From Candidatus Latescibacterota bacterium (GTDB lineage Bacteria; Latescibacterota; Latescibacteria; Latescibacterales; Latescibacteraceae), in contig JAFGMP010000166.1 in the NCBI GenBank assembly GCA_016927495.1, positions 1 through 45,492 on the forward strand: a stretch of 45,492 nt of DNA. Direction: 5' to 3'. Below, piece after piece: positions 7,831-17,980 of the stretch (positions are counted from its first letter, which is position 1; every line of letters begins with the position of its first letter). Both the position numbers and the translations under genes were made by a program. The notes under the pieces were generated by a model. It was not told where the DNA came from, made no database searches, and was given only the letters and a program-made list of their open reading frames with translations.

Positions 7831-9990
7831 ATGCCGGGTTTTTCCAGTAAACGTAAAACATTTATCTTTGACCTGCTCATCATCAGCACCGTTTTCTGTC
7901 TGATGCTGGCATTTCTCACCTACGATACGGTGCAGATGTTTAACTGGAAACTTTTCGATACGCTTATGCATATACGGCGTCAAACCACTGTAAAAAGTGA
8001 AAATGTGGCGATTGTCTGTATTGATCAGAGAAGCCTCGAGTATTATCTGGAAAATGGCGTGAGTTGGCCCTGGCCCCGTGAATTTTACAGCAGGCTTACA
8101 AATTATCTTTCCGGTTGCGGCGCACGGGCGATCATTTATGATATAATATTTTCCGACCCTGACTTCGAACGCTCTGGTGAAGGCGGGAAAATTGCCGATG
8201 TAGACTTCGGCGATGCTATTCGTGAGTCGGACCGAACATATCTTGTCGTGCAGGCATATCCCGATTCCATTCCTGAAAATCCTCACTCTGAAAGTTTTTA
8301 TCTCACGAACGATACCATATATAAAAAATATGATGCTTACTCAACCCAATATGCGGTTTTTCCTCTTGAGGTATTGTCGGCAGGCGCTAAAGGCCTTGGG
8401 CTCGCTAATGTCGATCCTCCTGAAGTCGACGGTATTTACCGGCGATATCCGCTCGTACGAAAAATTCACAATAGATATGTGCCGTCACTCGCCTATAGTG
8501 TCGCCCGTGACATTCTGGGTGAAGAAAATATTCGTGAAAGGCTGTTCGATTCTTCGGGAAAAAGCCGGTATGTCGATAAAAATGGGATGCTTCTGTTGAA
8601 CTGGTATGGAGAATCCGGTCCCACAGACGGAGTTTTTACCTATTATTCTTTTCATGGGGTGATAGATTCTGCGATTTCGGCTGAACAGGACAAGCCGTTA
8701 TTGATACCGAAAGAAGCATTTAAAGATAAAATTGTTATTGTCGGGTCAAATGCACCGGGGCTTCTCGATCTTAAACCGACTCCATTCAGCACACAGGAGA
8801 CACCCTATCCGGGAATGGAAATCCATGCCACTGCCATCGAAAATTTTCTTAATGACGATTTTATATACAGAGTGCCGTTATGGATAGTCGCTCTTTGCAT
8901 GATGTGTGCGATTTTGGTGATATTTATCGGTTTCAAATACCTGACCCAGTTGAAATTTTTTATTGCGGTATTTGTAGCCTGTATAATTGCGGAATTATTA
9001 ACAGCATTTGGAGTGTTATCCGGCAACAACGTGATGCCCTGGGTGGAAATTCTCGGTGCAACAACCCTGTCGTTTGTCGGACTGGTTTTATCGGGATATT
9101 TCAGGGAAAGCAAAGATAAAAAGATATTACGGCGAAGTTTCGAACGGTATGTGAACGATTCCGTTCTGGAGGATATACTCGAAAATCCTAATTCCGTTGA
9201 TTTCGAGGGCCGTGTTCTGACAGCTACCATCATGGCTACCGACATTGCAGGCTTCACATCAATCTCTGAGAAGCTTTCTGCCCATGATGTGGTTTCACGG
9301 CTAAATGACTATCTTTCGGAGGTCTCGGAAATAATCATCGACCACGGCGGCTATATCAACAAATATATCGGTGATGCGATTCTCGCTGTGTTCGGTGCAT
9401 TCGGGGAGAACGAGCACCACAAACGGGCATGCATTGCCGGTGTCAATGCAATGAAAATCATCGAGCGGAAAATTTCCGAAGCCAAAATAAATAATCTTGA
9501 CCCGTTTGTCACCCGTATGGGAATTACGACTGGCGATTTGACGATGGGAAATATCGGGTCGGCCCGAAAAATCGAATACACGGTTATCGGTGATTCGGTA
9601 AATTCGGCGTTCCGTCTCGAAGGCCTTAACAAATATTATAACACCCGGCTTTTGGTAAGTGAATATACACGGGCAGGTGCAGGAGATGATTTTGAATTTC
9701 GTCTCATTGACCTTGTCAAAGTGAAAGGGAAGGAAACCCCTGTCGGAATATATGAACTTCTTGGAATGAAAGATGATGTAAGTCCGGTAAAACTGAGAAA
9801 CCGTGATGAATTCGAGGATGCGGTGAATTATTACCGGGAGGGAAATTTTGAGCGGGCGCTTGAGAAATTTTCACGGCTTACCGATGCCGGGGATCCTCCC
9901 TCGCCGGTGATGAAGGAACGCTGTGAGTATTTTCTTAAAAATCCTCCCGGCAATGATTGGGCCGGCGTATGGACAATGACATCGAAGTGA
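7831..9990 (+). CDS. CHASE2-domain class III adenylate cyclase
   Basis: The 719-residue protein has an N-terminal transmembrane helix (about 11-31), an extracytoplasmic CHASE2 sensor domain (about 40-340), three further helices (about 350-422) and a cytoplasmic class III cyclase domain (about 460-645). A short TPR-like tail (NYYREGNFERALEKF) follows. All expected catalytic residues are visible: metal-binding Asp471 (ATDIAGFT) and Asp515 (KYIGDA), and transition-state Asn591 and Arg595 (VNSAFR). The base-specificity pair is Lys511 and Asp588, which is the adenylate rather than guanylate type. It should make cAMP from ATP in response to a signal sensed outside the cytoplasm. A stand-alone cNMP-binding protein is encoded at 36715-37254. 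The ribosome-binding site is modest (GGGAAGAA). Confidence 0.93.
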   Translation: MPGFSSKRKTFIFDLLIISTVFCLMLAFLTYDTVQMFNWKLFDTLMHIRRQTTVKSENVAIVCIDQRSLEYYLENGVSWPWPREFYSRLTNYLSGCGARAIIYDIIFSDPDFERSGEGGKIADVDFGDAIRESDRTYLVVQAYPDSIPENPHSESFYLTNDTIYKKYDAYSTQYAVFPLEVLSAGAKGLGLANVDPPEVDGIYRRYPLVRKIHNRYVPSLAYSVARDILGEENIRERLFDSSGKSRYVDKNGMLLLNWYGESGPTDGVFTYYSFHGVIDSAISAEQDKPLLIPKEAFKDKIVIVGSNAPGLLDLKPTPFSTQETPYPGMEIHATAIENFLNDDFIYRVPLWIVALCMMCAILVIFIGFKYLTQLKFFIAVFVACIIAELLTAFGVLSGNNVMPWVEILGATTLSFVGLVLSGYFRESKDKKILRRSFERYVNDSVLEDILENPNSVDFEGRVLTATIMATDIAGFTSISEKLSAHDVVSRLNDYLSEVSEIIIDHGGYINKYIGDAILAVFGAFGENEHHKRACIAGVNAMKIIERKISEAKINNLDPFVTRMGITTGDLTMGNIGSARKIEYTVIGDSVNSAFRLEGLNKYYNTRLLVSEYTRAGAGDDFEFRLIDLVKVKGKETPVGIYELLGMKDDVSPVKLRNRDEFEDAVNYYREGNFERALEKFSRLTDAGDPPSPVMKERCEYFLKNPPGNDWAGVWTMTSK

Positions 9991-10077
9991 TTGAATTGTG
10001 AAGGGACAAAATTACAGAAGTACAAAGAGAAAATATTATTAATGTTCGGTAAGGAATAGTAATTTTTATAGTTTAAC

Positions 10078-10105
10078 TTGACAACATGTTGTTGTTTATG
10101 ATAAT
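10078..10105 (+). promoter_or_regulatory. Promoter with overlapping 12-bp palindrome upstream of the giant gene
   Basis: TTGACA (10078-10083), a 16-base spacer and GATAAT (10100-10105) form a sigma-70-type promoter. The perfect palindrome ACAACATGTTGT (10081-10092) begins within the -35 element, a typical place for a repressor operator. A similar arrangement occurs at 20231-20262. Confidence 0.5.
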
Positions 10106-10164
10106 TAGTGAGATATTTATTGATAAAATATTATAAAAAATACCAACGAGAAATGGTGGCAAAA

Positions 10165-13100
10165 ATGAAAACACGAAGAAAAAAGACAGTAATATTGGGC
10201 ATTGTACTTACGTTGTTTTTGATACAATCGGAAATTGTCACGGCTCAGGAAAGTACTATTACAAATCCGTCAAAACTCGCAGAAATTTTCCGTAACGCGG
10301 TGCTCAAGAACGTCGTTTCGGTTGAAAAAACTTCGACCGAACGTGTCAATTCACCGAGTCCTGAGAGAATTGACAACTTTCTGAAAATGGGAAAAACCGT
10401 TTCACTGAAATCTTCAGCGCAGAACGAAGTTAATCCGGGAATCCAACTTACATTCAGCGGTTATAATAAATTGTATACCGATTGGTCGTCTGACGGCGAT
10501 TGGATAACTTATGCCGAATCCGGCGATGATGGGCTTTTCGATATCTGGATAGTTCCTACTGCGGGTGGGAAACCAGTTAATCTGACGGGAAATCTGGCTG
10601 GTGATTTTCTTTTTCCATCATTTTATGCCGACAACAGAACGGTTGTATTTACCAACAACAACACATCAACAATCGAAAGTATCGATATCATTACCCTGCA
10701 ACATGATGTTTTGCTATTCAATGCAGTAAGAGGATTCTGGAGCAATACCGGCAGGTATTTTATTTATCGTATCGCCGATACGGCTGAGCTTGCCATTGTC
10801 GATACAGAACTCTCTGATTCATGGATTCTTGCCGATGGGGATAATTCGTATGGTGTCTCATGCTTTACTCCTGATGAAAAATTTATCATAACCTCCGTAT
10901 TAACCGAAAGTGGGGAAAAATTATTCAGGACATCGATTGAAGGCGGTGGATTGGAGCAACTTACCGATAATGAAGGAAGGCACTGGTTTCCAAATGTGTC
11001 ACAGGACGGAATATGGGTGATTTACGCATATTACGATATGGATTATATCGATAGTAAAATAATGGTTTACAATATGGAGACCGGTAAATCTCAAATTGTG
11101 TTTCCCGATATGGCTGCTATTCAATCGAGCCCCAGCTTTTCACCTAACGGCTTGAAATTCAGCTATCTTTTAGGGTTAGATGTTTCTTATGAAGTATTTA
11201 CAAAAGTTTTTCCATTTGCCGTACCTCCTGCACCTGAACTCGATATTACTGCCCCCGATGGCGGAGAAACTCTGATTGCAGGAGAATATTTTGACATCAT
11301 GTGGGATGTTGATGGAATAGGGAAAGTTAAACTTGAATATTCGATTGACGGAGGTTCTTCATGGAATTTGATAGCTGACAATGTAGCGGCTGCAGATGGC
11401 TGGTTCGGATGGGAAGCTGTGCCGGATGTAGCATCAGATAACTGTTTTTTAAGAATCACCGGTGCTGCTCTTGATGGTTCGGGCATTGTCGAAGACTGGA
11501 GTGACGGCACGTTTTCGATCAGCGGTGCGCCTTATCTCAGGGTAATCGCTCCAAACGGCGGTGAAAAATGGGAAATTGGGAAATCCTATGACATAAAGTG
11601 GGAAGTCAGGAATGTTGAGAAAATAAGAATAGCATATTCCACGGATGACGGCTCAAACTGGACGAGGATCATCCGGGATGTAGATGCAGCACCCGGAAAA
11701 TTTACGTGGACAATTCCGAATGACCTGACCCCGTCCGAAACATGCAGAATGCGGATAGTCGACGAGTCGAATGATGAGGTTTTCTCCGAAAGTTATACTG
11801 TTTTCACCATTGCCACAACCGATACAACGCCTTATTTACGCGTGATATCCCCCAATGGCGGTGAAGAACTCGAAATTCTCAAGAATTTTGAAATCACATG
11901 GGAAGCGAGGAATGTCAGTACGGTATCCATTTCCTACGCCACCGATGGCGGAGTTCACTGGAAACAGATAGCATCAAATATTGATGCATCAGTTGGTACA
12001 TATATATGGAGAGCGCCTGATGATCCATCAACTGCATGCAGGATCAGGATTCAGGATGAATCATCGGATCTTACCGTGCTCAGCTATACTAATTTCAAAA
12101 TTTTACGTGCATTCAATGAACCCTGGGTACGAGTAATTTCTCCCAATGGCGGTGAGGAATTGAAAGGCGGTGCTGTCCGTAACATTCTTTGGGAACCGAG
12201 TGGAGAACTTACAATCCAAATCAGGTTGAGCACTGACGGGGGTGAAACATGGAAAGTCATTGCCGATGATATTACAAATAACGCCGGCGCATATTCCTGG
12301 ACGGTGCCCTATAATACCGCTTCGACCAATTGTCTTATCTGGGTTGGTGATCCTGATTATGCAAAGAGATATGATACGAATGATGTACCTTTTACCATTT
12401 TAGTTACCCCACAGGAAGAAAGTGTAGAAGTGCTTACTCCGAATGGTGGTGAAGAGTGGGTGTCCGGTGGTACATATGAAATCAAATGGAGTTCGACAGG
12501 TGTATCGAATGTTGCCATATACTACTCACTCGATGACCGTGTGAACTGGTTCAGTATATCCGAGGGGACACCGGCATCTACGGGTGCAATTCAATGGATT
12601 ACTCCAAAAGACACCGAAGCACATTACTGCTATATCTGGATCGGTGATATCGAGAATGATCAAATCCAGGATGAAAGCGATGCCAGGTTTTCAATTGTTC
12701 CTTCTGTGGTGGGTCGGAGCGTTCATGTTCTTTCTCCTAATGGCGGCGAAGAACTTCAGACCGCCGGGACATATGAAATAAGGTGGTCGGCTCTCGGTAT
12801 CAGAACTGTGACAATATGGTATTCAATCGATGACGGTATCAACTGGATTCCCATCATAGAAAATTTCGATGCCACCAACGGTGCATATTTATGGGTGGTA
12901 CCGACCGATCTTGTCACATCAAAATGTCACATAAGCATAGGGGATTCAAACGATAATGCCGTATATGATGTAAGCGATAACTATTTCACTATTGTAAGCG
13001 GTGGCACAAGCGGTTTACAGGCATTCGATTATTTTGCTTTGCAGACAGGTGCAACATGGTCTGGAACCGGAGTTGAAACCGATGTCGATGGCAATGTTCT

Positions 13101-16100
13101 CGATTCGTATGATTATACCACGACTATATCGGGAACAACCGAAATTAACGGTAAAACATATTGGATTCTCAGTAGTGACAGTACGGATTATATACGTATA
13201 GATAACAATATAGTGTGGGTTTATACCGGAGACATTTCTTCCCCCAAAGTAATGTCCCTTGCAAAGACAGCGAGGGCGGCAAAAGCTGAAAAAATAGCAA
13301 AAATTGCACGGGCTGTTCAGGAAGATGAATGGCCATTTTATAATTTCAATGTTCCGCAAGGCGGTGTGTGGGATATATATACATGGGCTGATTCAGGTGA
13401 AGACTGGTCAAGTTTTTCAAAATATACCGGAAAATTAATTGGAGTGGAGTCCGTAACCGTTCCTGCAGGATCATACTCTAATTGTGCTGTTTTCCAGATG
13501 AATTTCATTTCTACCTACACATCATCCGGTTCAACTTCTTCCGATGCAGAGACCAGTACCTGGCGATCGGTTTCCACCGATACCGTATGGCTGGCTCCCG
13601 GAATTGGGCCGGTACAATACACCGAACACTATAAGGATTTTGAAAATGGTGTTCTTGTCGATGAGAGTTTTACCACTGAAAAAATGTCTTCGTTCGCGGT
13701 TGAAGGCGGAGTTGCCCTGACTTTACTTACTCCGGCAGGCGGCGAACAGTTTGCGGCAGGATCTGAAATTACCATAAAGTGGGCATCGACGGATATCTCT
13801 TATATCGATATTGGTTATTCGATTGACGGTGGTTCTACCGATACGATGCTTGCCGAAAACTTTGATGCGACGAAGGGGTCGTTTGTATGGCAGATTCCAA
13901 AAGAAATCGAATCCTCAAATTGTTATGTATGGATCAACGATTCGAACAATCAAAGTGTTGAGGATTCGAATTCGGAACCTTTTACCATTTATACCGCAGC
14001 GACAAACGAAAAGGCGGTTTTCAGCCTTGACACCGATTTAAAAACTGTTGGTTTTCAGGGAAATGTTCCTGTAGGAAATATCAATGCCGGAGATACAGTC
14101 GGTTTTGTTATTTATGCAGGGGAATGGCTGACTTCAAGCACTGCTGTGATAACGATGAACTGGGATGGCGCATATGCCGGATTTCTTGATATGTTTGATA
14201 ACCTCGATGGCAGTCAGATATATATCAACGGTGAAGATATGACGCTGCCGTCAGAAAAAAACGTATTTGTCAGGGCTGGTTCACCATCTCTCGTGAATAT
14301 TGTCGATAGTTCCGAAGGCAGTGTAAAAATAGCGTTTACCGGTTCAAGTGTTTCAAGTACCGCTGCACCAACCCTTTCCTCGGGGATGGTGATATTTGCC
14401 GTGTTTAAGACAACCGACGCGTTTGGCTCATCTGACAGTCTTGTTGTTAATGTCGGAATCAATTTATCCGACGGGAGCGGTGGCGTTAAAAACCTGGGCG
14501 AGCGACGATTCAAAGCGTTTGGATCACAGGAACAATCCATAACGTTACTGTCTCCAACCGGAGGTGAAAACTGGGCAGCGAGTTCCACACATACCATCGA
14601 ATGGAATGCGGTCGGGGTTGAGGATATTTTTATTTCAGTCAACTGGAATGGAATGGCTTCGGGTGAATGGTATTATATCTATAGCGGTGCCGAACATATC
14701 GATGCGAGTCTGGGTTCCCTTGAATGGACCATACCAGGTGATATCAATTCCACCGAATGTAATATCTGGATCAAAGCCAATGATGCGGAGAGTGTGGAAG
14801 CAGTCAGCGGACAATTCACAATCTTTACGGAGACTCAGGAGCCTTCGCTTACGCTTCTTTCCCCTCAGGGAGGTGAAGAATGGGCTGTCGGAACCACTCA
14901 ACGAATCGAATGGGAAGCGTCTAATGTTGAGTATATTGAAATTGTCATTCTTTATGAAGGAGTAGATGGGGTATTATATTATCTTACAGCCGATACCAAG
15001 AGTGTGGATGCTTCGATAGGATATTACAATTGGTTCGTTACGGTACCTGCCGGTATTACACCAACCGATTGTTATATTTTTGTGAGAAAAACGGATGACT
15101 ATTCAATAAATGATTTTAATGCGACGCCATTTTCAATAATCGAGGGAGGACAGGAAGCAACACTTGAACTGATTACGCCAATAGGCGGAGAAAAGTGGTT
15201 TATAAGATCCGAACAGACCATACGATGGCGTTCAACCGGTATCGAGTTCGTAAAACTTGAATATTCGACCGATGGTGGTTCATCCTGGAAATTAATAAAA
15301 AATAATGTTCCCGCTTCTACAGGTGTAATAGCGGCATTAGGATCGTTCCGCTGGATTGTACCGGATGAAATTACTACTCAATGTCTGGTACGAATCAGTG
15401 ACGCCTCCAATTCCGATTTGAACGATGTATCGGGAAATGCATTTTCGATAACCGGTGGAAACTTTATTACCGTTACCGCACCTGAGGAAGGTAATGTTTG
15501 GTCTGTCGGCGCCGAGTATGAAATCAGATGGATATTCGAAGGTGTAAATAATGTTAAGCTTGAATATTCGACTAACAGTGGATCAGATTGGACCGTTATC
15601 GAAGAAAGCGTAACTGCCTCCACGGCATCGTATATGTGGACAATTCCCGATAAGGTTTCAAGCCAGTGTGTAATAAGGATTTCCGATGTTTCCGATGCGT
15701 TGATCTTAGGTGAGAGCGGACTTTTCACCATCTCGCAGCCTAATATCACGATTCAGCATGCCCCTATTACCACAGCGGCAGAAAATGCAGAGTTTACCTT
15801 TAACGCTCAGGTGACAAGCGATGCCGATATCGATCAGGTTATCCTGTATTACAGAAAAACGGGTAATAAAACATTTGAAAATCAACTCGAGTTGAAAGAT
15901 TCGGGTAATGGAAAGTATTCGGGTAAGATCGTGGCCGGTATTTTCACGGCTCCCGGCATGGAGTACTATATTATCGCCCGTGACAGCAACAATAAACAAA
16001 CCCGTAACCCAATCGATAATGAATTCCATTCGATAACTGCTCAGGTTCCGGACATTAAATCAACATTTACAGTACCGGGCGGGTCGGCACAGACCAGCTA

Positions 16101-17331
16101 CCGTATGGTATCCGTTCCGCTCAATATTACAAAAACCAATATTGCCGATCAGTTAACCGGGAGGCTCCCCTTAGGAACACAAGGACCCGACTGGCGTATG
16201 TTCAGATATTCACCAGGAAGTACTTCACCGGCAGAATATCCCAACATTCAGGGATTTACTCCCGGCACGGCATACTGGGTAATATCAAAACAGAATTATC
16301 AGTTGAGCGCGCCGCAGGGTGTAACGGTTACTACGGGTGAATCGTTTAAGATTGAACTGAAACAGGGATGGAACGACATCGCAAATCCATGGATGTTCAA
16401 TATTACCTGGAATGACAAGGAAAATCCCTCAGGGGCAAATCTGGATATCTGGAGTTATGACGGAAAATGGACAGGCCCTAATACGGCAACTGCCATGGAA
16501 CCGTGGAAAGGGTATGCTGTGTTCAATTATGAAAGCAGCGCCAGGATAATTTACCTGAAACCCGGAACAACACAACAAGTCGACAAGACGGTTGCAGAAG
16601 CAGGCGAACCGGAATGGTTCATTACTATTGGGGCCATGGCCGGAGAAGCTGTCGATACTGTCAATTATCTTGGTGTAAGGTCCGATGCTTCGGTTGAATG
16701 GGACCGGTATGACCATGTCGAACCGCCGGCGGTCGGTGAATATGTGTCCGTGGCTTTCCCTCACAGTGACTGGACGAAATATCCCTATGATTACACTATT
16801 GATTTCAGACCGCCGGAAAAGTCGGTTTCATGGGAGTTCATAGTTCGGACAAATATAGGGCGTGAGAATGTACACGTGGAGTTAGAGGGTATGGAAACCA
16901 TTCCCGAGGAATCGCTGCTGTATGTAATCGATCACAAAACCGGTGAACCGGTTGCTTTGAACGGGAACTCTTTTAATTTCGTTTCGGGCAGTAACGTCAC
17001 AGAACGTCAGTTTACGCTTGTCGTTACATCTGACGATGATTTCGGCAACGGGACAAAATCACTGCCGGAACAGTTTGTTACAGCCACCTGTTATCCCAAT
17101 CCCTTTAATCCGCAGACAACTATCAGATATACGGTCTCGATGCCCGGACTGGTAAAAATCACCGTGTTCAATGCCTTGGGACAGAAAGTAAGGGATTATG
17201 ATTTTGGCTTTACCCAGCAGGGTACTCATGAGTTTATATTTGATGCAAGTGACCTGACATCGGGGCTCTATTTTTACAAAGTCGATTCGGGTAAAGCATC
17301 GGTGACGGAAAAAATGCTGTTCATGAAGTAA
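10165..17331 (+). CDS. Giant T9SS-sorted multidomain surface protein
   Basis: The start chosen (MKTRRKKT) gives a good signal peptide ending near VTAQE, for 2388 residues; the frame itself opens at 10108. After a linker comes a TolB/PD40-like beta-propeller (about residues 95-360). Eleven Ig-like repeats of about 98 residues follow, each opening like SPNGGEELxxGxxYEIxW and containing YSxDGGxxW, resembling the Kre9/Knh1-type (PF10342) repeats. Six are in tandem. The seventh follows an inserted domain of about 230 residues (encoded at about 13015-13700). A cohesin-like beta domain (about 14005-14520) precedes repeats 8-11. Near the end are a SYRMVSVPLN domain and the type A T9SS sorting domain (CYPNPFNPQTTIRYT, then GLYFYKVDSG). 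It should be exported by Sec, carried across the outer membrane by T9SS and attached to or released from the surface. Ligand unknown. Confidence 0.93.
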   Translation: MKTRRKKTVILGIVLTLFLIQSEIVTAQESTITNPSKLAEIFRNAVLKNVVSVEKTSTERVNSPSPERIDNFLKMGKTVSLKSSAQNEVNPGIQLTFSGYNKLYTDWSSDGDWITYAESGDDGLFDIWIVPTAGGKPVNLTGNLAGDFLFPSFYADNRTVVFTNNNTSTIESIDIITLQHDVLLFNAVRGFWSNTGRYFIYRIADTAELAIVDTELSDSWILADGDNSYGVSCFTPDEKFIITSVLTESGEKLFRTSIEGGGLEQLTDNEGRHWFPNVSQDGIWVIYAYYDMDYIDSKIMVYNMETGKSQIVFPDMAAIQSSPSFSPNGLKFSYLLGLDVSYEVFTKVFPFAVPPAPELDITAPDGGETLIAGEYFDIMWDVDGIGKVKLEYSIDGGSSWNLIADNVAAADGWFGWEAVPDVASDNCFLRITGAALDGSGIVEDWSDGTFSISGAPYLRVIAPNGGEKWEIGKSYDIKWEVRNVEKIRIAYSTDDGSNWTRIIRDVDAAPGKFTWTIPNDLTPSETCRMRIVDESNDEVFSESYTVFTIATTDTTPYLRVISPNGGEELEILKNFEITWEARNVSTVSISYATDGGVHWKQIASNIDASVGTYIWRAPDDPSTACRIRIQDESSDLTVLSYTNFKILRAFNEPWVRVISPNGGEELKGGAVRNILWEPSGELTIQIRLSTDGGETWKVIADDITNNAGAYSWTVPYNTASTNCLIWVGDPDYAKRYDTNDVPFTILVTPQEESVEVLTPNGGEEWVSGGTYEIKWSSTGVSNVAIYYSLDDRVNWFSISEGTPASTGAIQWITPKDTEAHYCYIWIGDIENDQIQDESDARFSIVPSVVGRSVHVLSPNGGEELQTAGTYEIRWSALGIRTVTIWYSIDDGINWIPIIENFDATNGAYLWVVPTDLVTSKCHISIGDSNDNAVYDVSDNYFTIVSGGTSGLQAFDYFALQTGATWSGTGVETDVDGNVLDSYDYTTTISGTTEINGKTYWILSSDSTDYIRIDNNIVWVYTGDISSPKVMSLAKTARAAKAEKIAKIARAVQEDEWPFYNFNVPQGGVWDIYTWADSGEDWSSFSKYTGKLIGVESVTVPAGSYSNCAVFQMNFISTYTSSGSTSSDAETSTWRSVSTDTVWLAPGIGPVQYTEHYKDFENGVLVDESFTTEKMSSFAVEGGVALTLLTPAGGEQFAAGSEITIKWASTDISYIDIGYSIDGGSTDTMLAENFDATKGSFVWQIPKEIESSNCYVWINDSNNQSVEDSNSEPFTIYTAATNEKAVFSLDTDLKTVGFQGNVPVGNINAGDTVGFVIYAGEWLTSSTAVITMNWDGAYAGFLDMFDNLDGSQIYINGEDMTLPSEKNVFVRAGSPSLVNIVDSSEGSVKIAFTGSSVSSTAAPTLSSGMVIFAVFKTTDAFGSSDSLVVNVGINLSDGSGGVKNLGERRFKAFGSQEQSITLLSPTGGENWAASSTHTIEWNAVGVEDIFISVNWNGMASGEWYYIYSGAEHIDASLGSLEWTIPGDINSTECNIWIKANDAESVEAVSGQFTIFTETQEPSLTLLSPQGGEEWAVGTTQRIEWEASNVEYIEIVILYEGVDGVLYYLTADTKSVDASIGYYNWFVTVPAGITPTDCYIFVRKTDDYSINDFNATPFSIIEGGQEATLELITPIGGEKWFIRSEQTIRWRSTGIEFVKLEYSTDGGSSWKLIKNNVPASTGVIAALGSFRWIVPDEITTQCLVRISDASNSDLNDVSGNAFSITGGNFITVTAPEEGNVWSVGAEYEIRWIFEGVNNVKLEYSTNSGSDWTVIEESVTASTASYMWTIPDKVSSQCVIRISDVSDALILGESGLFTISQPNITIQHAPITTAAENAEFTFNAQVTSDADIDQVILYYRKTGNKTFENQLELKDSGNGKYSGKIVAGIFTAPGMEYYIIARDSNNKQTRNPIDNEFHSITAQVPDIKSTFTVPGGSAQTSYRMVSVPLNITKTNIADQLTGRLPLGTQGPDWRMFRYSPGSTSPAEYPNIQGFTPGTAYWVISKQNYQLSAPQGVTVTTGESFKIELKQGWNDIANPWMFNITWNDKENPSGANLDIWSYDGKWTGPNTATAMEPWKGYAVFNYESSARIIYLKPGTTQQVDKTVAEAGEPEWFITIGAMAGEAVDTVNYLGVRSDASVEWDRYDHVEPPAVGEYVSVAFPHSDWTKYPYDYTIDFRPPEKSVSWEFIVRTNIGRENVHVELEGMETIPEESLLYVIDHKTGEPVALNGNSFNFVSGSNVTERQFTLVVTSDDDFGNGTKSLPEQFVTATCYPNPFNPQTTIRYTVSMPGLVKITVFNALGQKVRDYDFGFTQQGTHEFIFDASDLTSGLYFYKVDSGKASVTEKMLFMK
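11236..13002 (+). repeat. Six tandem Ig-like repeats within the giant gene
   Basis: Units begin near 11239, 11536, 11833, 12127, 12424 and 12718, a period of about 297 bases (99 codons). Each encodes an opening PDGGE or PNGGE, a tryptophan about 15 residues later, YSxDGG or an equivalent, a W near the unit's end and a closing F-x-I. The nucleotide sequences have diverged, so the array is old rather than recently expanded. Confidence 0.9.
13015..14529 (+). other. Domain insertion region with repeat 7 and a cohesin-like domain
   Basis: This coding region interrupts the Ig-like array. It encodes a domain of about 230 residues (13015-13700) with no family I recognise. It begins FDYFALQTGATW and includes an alanine/lysine-rich helix (AKTARAAKAEKIAKIARA) that is unusual in an otherwise beta-rich protein. 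Repeat 7 follows from about 13720. Then comes a beta-rich domain with INAGDTVGFVIYAG and SSGMVIFAVF (14005-14520), which resembles a cohesin domain by eye. Confidence 0.6.
14530..15740 (+). repeat. Four further Ig-like repeats (8-11) within the giant gene
   Basis: Units begin near 14539, 14845, 15166 and 15469, with openings SPTGGE, SPQGGE, TPIGGE and APEEGN. They are spaced about 303-321 bases apart, slightly longer and more divergent than units 1-6. The last has lost the GGE signature. Confidence 0.88.
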
Positions 17332-17419
17332 AAAAATCACAGATTATGGTGTGGCTTCACGAATATAATGTACAGCGGGAGTCAGGGTACGGTAATCGAA
17401 ATATATGGAGTGAAATATT

Positions 17420-17980
17420 ATGATTAAGCGATTGATTTGGCCTGTGTTGTTATCTCTAATACTCATGCAGCCGTGTATCGGTTATGCACAGAATAAACAA
17501 CAGCTTAAAATTGGAGATGATTTTCCCGGATTTTTTTCAACGGACCTTGAGGGCAATATGTTTTTCCTGAAAGATCATATCGGAGAAGACGCTGAGTTCA
17601 AGCATGCAGGCATCATCTTCAGTTTTTGCGCATCATGGTGTAAACCATGCAAAAAAGAGATTCCGGAACTGGAAAAGCTCCACGCCAAATATGCAGACAA
17701 GGGAATTGCAGCATATCTCATAGCAGTGGGTGAGGACAAAACAAAGGTAGGGGAATTTATCTCCGATTTGGGAACATCCCTGCCGGTACTTGTTGACCGG
17801 TATCAGAAAGCACTTGAACAGGTGGGACGTCCCGGGCTTCCTCACACGGTTTTTATCGACAGAGCGGGTAAAGTACGGTTTGTCAATACCGGATTTTCCG
17901 AAAATACAGCGGGTGAAATCATGGAAAGACTTGAAAATGAAATTAAAACTGTTGCTGATTCCGGTTCTTCTTCTGAGTAA
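17420..17980 (+). CDS. TlpA/ResA-like exported thioredoxin
   Basis: The 186-residue protein has a signal peptide (residues 1-23, ending GYAQ) and a thioredoxin-fold redoxin domain. The active site is WCKPC (Cys74, Cys77) within SFCASWCKPCKKEIPEL. The cis-proline region is GLPHTVFID, followed by GKVRFVNTG, which is characteristic of TlpA-like proteins that reduce or exchange disulfides outside the cytoplasm. One extra cysteine (Cys70) precedes the motif. GGAGTGAAATATT precedes the ATG. It follows the giant gene by 88 bases and overlaps the next gene by 44 bases, so the two are translationally linked. The next protein has a Cys-His-Cys motif that could be its client; this is an inference from linkage. 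Confidence 0.92.
   Translation: MIKRLIWPVLLSLILMQPCIGYAQNKQQLKIGDDFPGFFSTDLEGNMFFLKDHIGEDAEFKHAGIIFSFCASWCKPCKKEIPELEKLHAKYADKGIAAYLIAVGEDKTKVGEFISDLGTSLPVLVDRYQKALEQVGRPGLPHTVFIDRAGKVRFVNTGFSENTAGEIMERLENEIKTVADSGSSSE

Noticed and set aside
13015..13359. Minus-strand open frame of 114 codons inside the giant gene
   Set aside because: It lies antisense within a confident coding region, and its translation shows no domain or leader.
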